From Pirellulales bacterium (lineage in GTDB: Bacteria > Planctomycetota > Planctomycetia > Pirellulales > Thermoguttaceae): 5,538 nucleotides of DNA. Each line of letters begins with the position of its first letter. The first letter of the stretch is position 1. This document shows, piece after piece, positions 1 to 4,092 of the stretch. Under the pieces are notes generated by a model. It was not told where the DNA came from. It ran no database searches and worked only from the letters and a program-made list of their open reading frames with translations. A program made the translations under genes and the position numbers. The stretch is taken from the NCBI GenBank assembly GCA_030642635.1, contig DAOWNK010000216.1:1-5538 (forward strand), written 5' to 3'.

Positions 1-900
1 CCGGGGCAACTCAGTTATCAGCAGATGACGGAGGTCTACCGTTACGACCGGATAAACGCCGAGACGGAGGTATACGGGGTAGTCGCCGACCCGATCGGAC
101 ACAGCCTCAGCCCGCTGATCCATAACAAGGCATTCCAACAAGCCAAACTCAACAAGGTTTACATCCCCTGCCGCGTGCCGCGCGAGGACCTTTCAGGGTT
201 CATTGATAAAGCGACGGAGATGGGCGTCAAGGGCCTCAGTGTGACCATACCGCACAAGGAAAAGGTGATTGAAAAACTCACCGAGACCGACGAGGCCGTG
301 CGCGGCATCGGGGCGGCCAACACCGTGGTATTCGACGGACGAAAACGTCTCGGATACAACACCGACTATCAGGCAGCCATGAGCAGTCTTGAGTCTGCTG
401 CCGACATCGATGCAAAAAACGAAAAACCCTTCCACGGCAAAACCGCCCTGGTCATGGGTGCAGGCGGCGTCGGCAAGGCAATCGCATTCGGGCTGCTGCG
501 CCGCGGTGCACAGGTCGTGCTGACCGACGGTGTGCCGCGCCACGCCACCGAGCTTGCCGACCGTTTCGATTGCCGCTGGGTCGAGTGGTCGCAACGGCAC
601 ACCGTCACCGCCGATTTGCTGGTCAACTGCACGCCGGTCGGCATGCACCCGGAGGTCGACGAGACGCCGTACGACCGTCACCACCTGCGCCCGTCGATGA
701 TAGTGTTCGACGCCGTCTACAACCCGGAAAACACACTTCTTGTCAAGCACGCCCGAAGCCGAAACTGCAAGGTAGTAACCGGGGTCGATATGTTCGTCCG
801 CCAAGCGGCACTCCAGTTTAAGCTATTCACCGGACGGGACGCACCCGCCGATTTGATGCGAGATGTGATCAAACGGGCCACCGGGGCGGCAAAGTATTGA
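1..900 (+). CDS. aroE: Shikimate dehydrogenase, probably the C-terminal half of a bifunctional AroD-AroE protein (5' end outside window)
   Basis: It catalyses reduction of 3-dehydroshikimate to shikimate (EC 1.1.1.25) in the cytoplasm. The frame is open from base 1; the ATG at 25 is the first in-window start but is probably internal. The residues before it read PGQLSYQQ, resembling the PGQ-containing C-terminus of type I 3-dehydroquinate dehydratase (E. coli AroD ends near SAPGQISVND), followed by the dehydrogenase N-terminus, as in plant DHQ-SDH fusions. Counting from the ATG: SLSP for shikimate binding (27-30), SVTIPHK with catalytic Lys78, Asn99 in AANT, catalytic Asp114 in YNTD, glycine-rich GAGGVG (145-150), NCTPVGM, and a C-terminal GVDMFVRQAA. 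The usual NRT cofactor motif is replaced by Asp168-Gly-Val. The stop overlaps the aroK start by one base (TGATG). AroE identity is certain by motifs; the fusion is inferred from eight residues and the open frame. Confidence 0.93.
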   Translation, partial: PGQLSYQQMTEVYRYDRINAETEVYGVVADPIGHSLSPLIHNKAFQQAKLNKVYIPCRVPREDLSGFIDKATEMGVKGLSVTIPHKEKVIEKLTETDEAVRGIGAANTVVFDGRKRLGYNTDYQAAMSSLESAADIDAKNEKPFHGKTALVMGAGGVGKAIAFGLLRRGAQVVLTDGVPRHATELADRFDCRWVEWSQRHTVTADLLVNCTPVGMHPEVDETPYDRHHLRPSMIVFDAVYNPENTLLVKHARSRNCKVVTGVDMFVRQAALQFKLFTGRDAPADLMRDVIKRATGAAKY

Positions 901-1475
901 TGAATATCATCCTCATCGGCTATCGTGCGACCGGCAAGACGACGCTGGCGGAACTGCTGGCCGAACGGCTCGATTGCGATTGGATCGACACCGACGTGAA
1001 GATCGAGCGGCGTGCGGGCAAGTCGATTGCAAGGGTATTCGCCGAGGACGGCGAGCCGGCATTCCGCGACCTTGAGGCCCGGGTGATCGCCGATCTGTGC
1101 CGCCGAGAGCGGCTCGTGCTTGCCGCCGGCGGCGGGGCGCCGTTGCGGCCGGAGAGCCGACGGATAATGCGGCAAAGTGGAACTGTCGTATGGCTGGTGG
1201 CCTCGCCCGAGACGATCCTGGCTCGCATGTCGGCCGATGAGACTACCGCCGGCCGACGTCCAAACCTTACCGGGCATGATCCCCTAGAGGAAATCGTTCA
1301 ACTGCTGGTCGTGCGCGAACCGATTTACCGTTCCTCAGCACACTTTTCCGTCGATACCGAAGGAAAAACACCCGAGCAAATTGTCGATGAAATCCTCGAC
1401 CGGTTGGAAAGCACCACGGAGTCACGGAGGACACGGAGAGAAAATGAAACCACAGATAAACAACAGATGAATTGA
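900..1475 (+). CDS. aroK: Shikimate kinase with a repeat-encoded C-terminal tail
   Basis: It phosphorylates shikimate to shikimate 3-phosphate with ATP (EC 2.7.1.71), the step after AroE, in the cytoplasm. The 191-residue protein has the P-loop GYRATGKTT (7-15), the DTD pair Asp30/Asp32 for Mg and shikimate, Arg56 in FRDLE, the GGG shikimate loop (77-79), lid Arg120 in GRRPNL, and Arg139 in REPIY. All key residues of the family are present. ATG 900 is preferred over TTG 897 because it overlaps the upstream stop as TGATG, implying translational coupling; a weak GGGGCGG lies about 10 bases upstream. The catalytic domain ends near Glu170, a normal family length. Residues 171-191, rich in Ser, Thr, Arg and Gln, and the stop codon lie in an inverted-repeat element. 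This tail is probably not functional, though that is inference. Confidence 0.95.
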   Translation: MNIILIGYRATGKTTLAELLAERLDCDWIDTDVKIERRAGKSIARVFAEDGEPAFRDLEARVIADLCRRERLVLAAGGGAPLRPESRRIMRQSGTVVWLVASPETILARMSADETTAGRRPNLTGHDPLEEIVQLLVVREPIYRSSAHFSVDTEGKTPEQIVDEILDRLESTTESRRTRRENETTDKQQMN

Positions 1476-1583
1476 ATATCAATAAGGGAAATCATGCTGA
1501 AGATACACCTTCACCCTCGTTCTGTGTTTATCTGTGGTTCCATTTATCATTTTTATCTCCGTGCCCTCCGTGCCTCCGTGGTG
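1412..1583. repeat. Imperfect inverted-repeat element joining the aroK 3' end to the prepilin peptidase 5' end
   Basis: Outer arms 1412-1438 and 1557-1583 are reverse complements at 25 of 27 positions. Inner arms 1448-1462 (AACCACAGATAAACA) and 1525-1539 match at 15 of 15. The link between outer and inner arm is longer on the right than on the left, and the centre is about 62 bases. Each outer arm is itself a short tandem array of CACGGAG-like units. The left arm is read as the last codons of aroK; the right arm precedes the next gene. It encodes no transposase, so it resembles a non-autonomous dispersed repeat. I associate CACGGAG and CCACAGATAAACA arrays with dispersed intergenic repeats in several bacterial genomes, but that is memory and was not checked. 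Confidence 0.85.
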
Positions 1584-1585
1584 AA

Positions 1586-1591
1586 TATAAT
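1586..1591 (+). promoter_or_regulatory. Possible -10 box (TATAAT) between repeat and GTG start
   Basis: A perfect TATAAT starts three bases after the right arm of the inverted repeat and ends nine bases before the GTG at 1601. No convincing -35 hexamer lies 16-18 bases upstream, where the sequence is repeat arm. If used, transcription would begin almost at the GTG and give a leaderless or nearly leaderless mRNA, which would fit the absence of a Shine-Dalgarno sequence. It could equally be a chance AT-rich hexamer. Confidence 0.2.
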
Positions 1592-1600
1592 GATAACTAC

Positions 1601-2809
1601 GTGAACGCTATAATTGCCATCCCGATTGAAATTCGTCTGGCGGCGCTGTTCCTTCTCGGTGCGTGCCTTGGCAGCGCGGCGAACCTGTGCACATATCGGC
1701 TGGCATGGCATCGGCGCGAGTGTGCGATACACAGTCTCGGCTTCCGGGTCCGGCAGATGATCATCGGTCTGTTCACCGGAATCGCTCTGGCTGCGTTATA
1801 CTGGTGGGAGATCGGCTGCCTGGGCCTGCTGCCGGCGGGCGTGCCGACGCCGACCCCACCGGGTGTGCTCACGGTCTTGCATGCTCAATACGCCGCACAC
1901 GTGGTGCTGCTGTGGCTGATGTTGGTAGCCTCGATGATCGACATCGACGAGAAGATCATCCCGGACGCAATTACCATACCCGGCATGCTGATCGGTTTGT
2001 TACTGGCGGCGGCGTGTCCCTGGTCACAGTTGCCCGACCTGATGGATGCCCCGATGGTCGGTGCAATTCCGCCGGAGTTTTGGCAAGCGGTTTCGGCCGA
2101 TACGTGGCCGTTTTTGCAGCTTGCCTCGCCCAACCGATGGCCTGCCTGCCTGGATGGTTTTCCACACGCCGGCTCGCTGGTTGTCTGTTTGGCATGTTGG
2201 TGGCTGTGGTGCCTGGCGCTTATCCCAGGTCGGTGGTACGTGCGTCACGGGCGGCTGCGGGCCTGGCAGCTTATGTTTGCCCGGGCAGTCCGGCGGCCGG
2301 CCACCTACCGGATATTGCTGCTGGGGCTGATCGGCACTGCGGCCATGGCGATGGTTTGGTTCCACGGCGGCCGGTCCTGGTCGGGGCTGTTAAGTGCGGC
2401 GGTTGGCATGGCCGCCGGCGGTGGACTCATCTGGTCGGTGCGCATCATCGGCACCGCCGCACTGAAACGCGAGGCCATGGGGTTCGGCGACGTGACGCTG
2501 GTGGCCATGATCGGCACGTTCCTCGGCTGGCAGAGTTGCTTGATAATCTTTTTTCTCGCGCCGATGGCCGGTCTGGTCGTCGGGCTGTTGCAGGTGATCC
2601 TCTTCCGCGATACCGAGATTCCCTACGGGCCGTTTCTCTGCCTGGCCGCCGTGGTGGTGATCGTCTGCTGGACGGCCGTTTGGGACTGGGTGCTGGGCGC
2701 CTTCGCCGTCGGTTGGCTCGTGCCGGTGGTGGTCGTCTTCTGCATGGCCCTGATGGGCGTCATGTTGGGGGCTTGGAAGCTGGCGGTTGACTTCTTCAGA
2801 GGGCAATAA
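1601..2809 (+). CDS. A24 family prepilin peptidase (GxGD aspartyl protease), atypical form
   Basis: This inner-membrane protease is predicted to cleave leader peptides of type IV pilins or type II secretion pseudopilins (EC 3.4.23.43). Residue numbers count from GTG 1601 (402 aa). The N-terminal LFLLGACLGSAANLCTYRL (16-34) matches the first membrane segment of the family. Catalytic Asp114 lies in IDIDEKIIPDAIT and the second, Asp297, in GFGDVTL; PYGPFLCLAA follows further on. About nine or ten hydrophobic segments are visible. The cytoplasmic loop after the first segment is only about 18 residues and has no CxxC pairs, so the zinc/methyltransferase module of PilD-type enzymes is missing. The two Asp are 183 residues apart, against roughly 64 in PilD/TcpJ, because of an inserted block with extra membrane segments. 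The frame stays open back to TTG 1472, but that stretch is repeat-derived and not family-like, so GTG 1601 is the chosen start. No Shine-Dalgarno is seen. N-methylation activity is doubtful. Confidence 0.88.
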   Translation: MNAIIAIPIEIRLAALFLLGACLGSAANLCTYRLAWHRRECAIHSLGFRVRQMIIGLFTGIALAALYWWEIGCLGLLPAGVPTPTPPGVLTVLHAQYAAHVVLLWLMLVASMIDIDEKIIPDAITIPGMLIGLLLAAACPWSQLPDLMDAPMVGAIPPEFWQAVSADTWPFLQLASPNRWPACLDGFPHAGSLVVCLACWWLWCLALIPGRWYVRHGRLRAWQLMFARAVRRPATYRILLLGLIGTAAMAMVWFHGGRSWSGLLSAAVGMAAGGGLIWSVRIIGTAALKREAMGFGDVTLVAMIGTFLGWQSCLIIFFLAPMAGLVVGLLQVILFRDTEIPYGPFLCLAAVVVIVCWTAVWDWVLGAFAVGWLVPVVVVFCMALMGVMLGAWKLAVDFFRGQ

Positions 2810-2938
2810 TTTTCCCAAATTGCCCTTGTTTCCACCCGGTCCTCTTGCTACCATCCGACCCCTTGTGGCGGTAGGTTCTGCGCGGGCACCCCCTTTTCGC
2901 GGGGCGGCGACTGGGAATTAAAACCGCCAAATCGCAAT
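2810..2938. other. Intergenic spacer, nothing recognised
   Basis: No ORF with family character, no clear promoter and no intrinsic terminator is visible after the prepilin peptidase stop. A short CCCC/GGGG hairpin can be drawn around 2890-2904, but it lacks a following T run. The lipoprotein gene downstream could therefore be read through from the peptidase gene or from a promoter I cannot identify. Confidence 0.5.
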
Positions 2939-3020
2939 GTAAAGCCGCGACCATTGGTCGCGGATTGCCCAACAACGAGCCGATAATCCGAACAACCGCG
3001 ACCACTGGTCGCGGCTTTAC
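2939..3020. repeat. Pair of inverted palindromes (REPIN-like doublet) in the lipoprotein leader
   Basis: Two palindromes occur, CCGCGACCATTGGTCGCGG at 2945-2963 and CCGCGACCACTGGTCGCGG at 2996-3014, each with 9-base arms around one central base. The first is preceded by GTAAAG and the second followed by CTTTAC, so the two 25-base blocks (2939-2963 and 2996-3020) are reverse complements at 24 of 25 positions, separated by 32 bases. A palindrome with a short 5' tag, paired head to head with a second copy, is the architecture of REP doublets (REPINs) mobilised by RAYT transposases. A dimeric regulator site pair is the main alternative; a GATAAT at 2982-2987 lies between the two palindromes. In RNA the blocks could form two small hairpins or one 25-bp stem ending two bases before the Shine-Dalgarno. 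Confidence 0.85.
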
Positions 3021-3034
3021 TCGGGAGAATTGCT

Positions 3035-3856
3035 ATGCGACAACGTGCATGTGCTATGTTATTGCTTGTCGCGGTGCTGCTGGCCGCCGCCGGTTGCGCC
3101 GACAATGCAATGGTGCTGAAAGGCCGGCTCACTCAGTCCGAGCAGCAGCAGCTTGCAATCTCGCGACAGCATCAGCAGTTGCAGGGTCGGGCAAACGCAC
3201 TGGATAAAGACAATCAGGAACTCGGCTCGATGTTGGCACAATCGCGACAGCAGACCAAGGTGCTCGAAGACCAGATGGCCGCACTACGCGATCAACTGCG
3301 CGGTGTGACCACACAGCTTACAGAGGCACGCAGCGAGAAGAACTCCAACGATCAGAAGGTCAGGGCACTGACCGCATCGCTGCGTCGACGCGGCAGCGTG
3401 CCGATCAGCCCGAACAACAGCCTGCTGCAAACCCTGCCGGCAATCGATCTGCCGGGCGTACACGTCCGGCGCGACGGCGATGTGATCCGCGTGGAGATGC
3501 CCGGCAGTGAACTGTTCGAGTCAGCCAGCGCCCGGCTCCGACCGGGCGCCGCCACGCTTATCGCCAACGCAGCGGCCGAAATCATGGCCGCATACCCCAA
3601 GCAGATCATCGGTATCGAGGGACACACCGACAGCGACCCGATCAGCGGCAGCCGCTGGCGCAACAACCACGAGCTGTCGGTCGCCCGTTCGATTGCCGTC
3701 TACGACGTACTGCTGGGACACACGCAGTTTAAGTCCGGCCAATTGTTCGTCGTCGGCCACGGCTCGAACCACCCGGTCGCCTCGAACGCCACCACTGAAG
3801 GCAAGCGGCGCAACCGCCGCGTCGAGTTGGTGGTATATCCCGAAACGACGAAGTAG
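3035..3856 (+). CDS. OmpA/Pal-family peptidoglycan-binding lipoprotein with coiled coil
   Basis: This 273-residue protein is predicted to tether the outer membrane to the cell wall. The signal peptide (1-20) ends in the lipobox LAAAGC, with Cys21 as the lipidated residue; Ala at +2 argues against inner-membrane retention by the E. coli sorting rule. Residues ~28-115 are Gln-, Leu- and Arg-rich and look like a coiled coil. Residues ~140-270 are an OmpA C-terminal domain: IEGHTDSDPI (194-203) with Asp199, LSVARS (214-219) with Arg218, and GKRRNRRVEL with Asn260-Arg261-Arg262. Asp199 and Arg218 correspond to the pair that binds meso-diaminopimelate in this fold. Start ATG 3035 has a good Shine-Dalgarno (GGGAGA, 3023-3028). 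It is shorter than OmpA porins and has no beta-barrel. The exact role (Pal-like, or linked to another envelope machine) cannot be told; no Tol genes are adjacent in the window. Confidence 0.9.
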   Translation: MRQRACAMLLLVAVLLAAAGCADNAMVLKGRLTQSEQQQLAISRQHQQLQGRANALDKDNQELGSMLAQSRQQTKVLEDQMAALRDQLRGVTTQLTEARSEKNSNDQKVRALTASLRRRGSVPISPNNSLLQTLPAIDLPGVHVRRDGDVIRVEMPGSELFESASARLRPGAATLIANAAAEIMAAYPKQIIGIEGHTDSDPISGSRWRNNHELSVARSIAVYDVLLGHTQFKSGQLFVVGHGSNHPVASNATTEGKRRNRRVELVVYPETTK

Positions 3857-3873
3857 GGACTCGGGACTCGGGA
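3856..3873. repeat. Heptamer direct repeat GGGACTC at the lipoprotein stop
   Basis: The heptamer GGGACTC occurs twice in full and once in part (GGGA), in tandem. It begins on the last base of the TAG stop of the lipoprotein gene. It may be chance or slippage, or the edge of a dispersed repeat. No function can be assigned. Confidence 0.6.
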
Positions 3874-3880
3874 ATTCTTT

Positions 3881-3906
3881 GAAAAACCCCCGGAGAAGCG
3901 TCCGGG
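3881..3906 (-). terminator. Intrinsic-terminator-like hairpin facing left
   Basis: Read on the - strand this is CCCGGA, loop CGCTTC, TCCGGG, then GG and TTTTTC: a 6-bp GC-rich stem followed by a short U run. In the + direction the stem is followed by AGCATTATG, which is not a U run, so it is a poor terminator for the lipoprotein gene. No leftward gene exists to its right in the window. It may block antisense transcription into the lipoprotein gene or be an orphan structure. Confidence 0.4.
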
Positions 3907-3933
3907 AGCATTATGCACGTGGTCATTTAGTCA

Positions 3934-4025
3934 CCGTGCTTGCACGGCGCACCGACAGCGAGCCGCCGGGTTTATCCCGGCGCAAACCGCAGCGTGGGGA
4001 CAAGCCCCACGGCTCGCCGTGCTTG
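3934..4025. repeat. Three-way-junction palindromic element flanked by a 9-base direct repeat
   Basis: The stem GCACGG (3942-3947)/CCGTGC (4017-4022) continues, after an 11-base bulge on the left only, into CGAGCCG (3959-3965)/CGGCTCG (4010-4016). Inside are two hairpins: CCGGG/CCCGG around TTTAT (3966-3980) and TGGGG/CCCCA around ACAAG (3995-4009). The result is a clover-like three-way junction of about 81 bases. The 9-mer CCGTGCTTG occurs at 3934-3942 and again at 4017-4025, like a target-site duplication. There is no coding sense and no tRNA signature (no anticodon arm, no T-loop consensus). It is most likely a small non-autonomous mobile repeat; a structured RNA is possible. Confidence 0.7.
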
Positions 4026-4051
4026 ATATCCCCAACCGTGTCGTCTAAAAT
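4023..4051 (+). promoter_or_regulatory. Sigma70-type promoter for the sulfatase gene
   Basis: The -35 TTGATA (4023-4028) and -10 TAAAAT (4046-4051) each match consensus at five of six positions and are exactly 17 bases apart. Transcription would start near 4058, giving a leader of about 35 bases before the ATG at 4093, with AAGGAG inside it. The first three bases of the -35 box lie in the right copy of the CCGTGCTTG direct repeat, so the promoter abuts the three-way-junction element. The reading comes from consensus matching only. Confidence 0.55.
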
Positions 4052-4092
4052 GACATACTATCGGCAATCTTGAAAACAAAAAGGAGAAAACC

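Noticed and set aside
193..804. 203-codon - strand frame opposite the shikimate dehydrogenase
   Set aside because: It is a shadow of the AroE coding frame, with no recognisable domain or start signals.
1412..1583. CRISPR-like array
   Set aside because: The units are short, inverted rather than direct, and have no regular spacers; no cas gene is present.
1472..1600. N-terminal extension of the prepilin peptidase from TTG 1472
   Set aside because: This stretch is mostly the inverted repeat, has no membrane-protein family similarity, and gives about 43 residues not expected before the first membrane segment.
1663..2790. 375-codon open frame on the + strand in another frame
   Set aside because: It overlaps the prepilin peptidase fully. 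Its translation is Arg/Gly/His-rich with no domain, while the other frame carries both catalytic Asp motifs and membrane segments.
2787..2810. TTGACT ... AATAAT at the end of the prepilin peptidase gene as a promoter
   Set aside because: The spacer is only 12 bases, too short for a sigma70-type promoter.
2826..2854. TTGTTT ... TACCAT at 17-base spacing as a promoter for the lipoprotein gene
   Set aside because: Only three and four of six consensus positions match, which is too weak to call.
3934..4025. tRNA gene, because of the clover-like fold
   Set aside because: There is no anticodon arm, T-loop consensus or acceptor stem of the right length; the arms and 11-base bulge do not fit a tRNA.
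3507..4073. 188-codon + frame overlapping the end of the lipoprotein gene and the intergenic repeats
   Set aside because: It has low-complexity Ser/Pro/Arg/Thr composition, overlaps the OmpA domain in another frame and runs through non-coding repeats.
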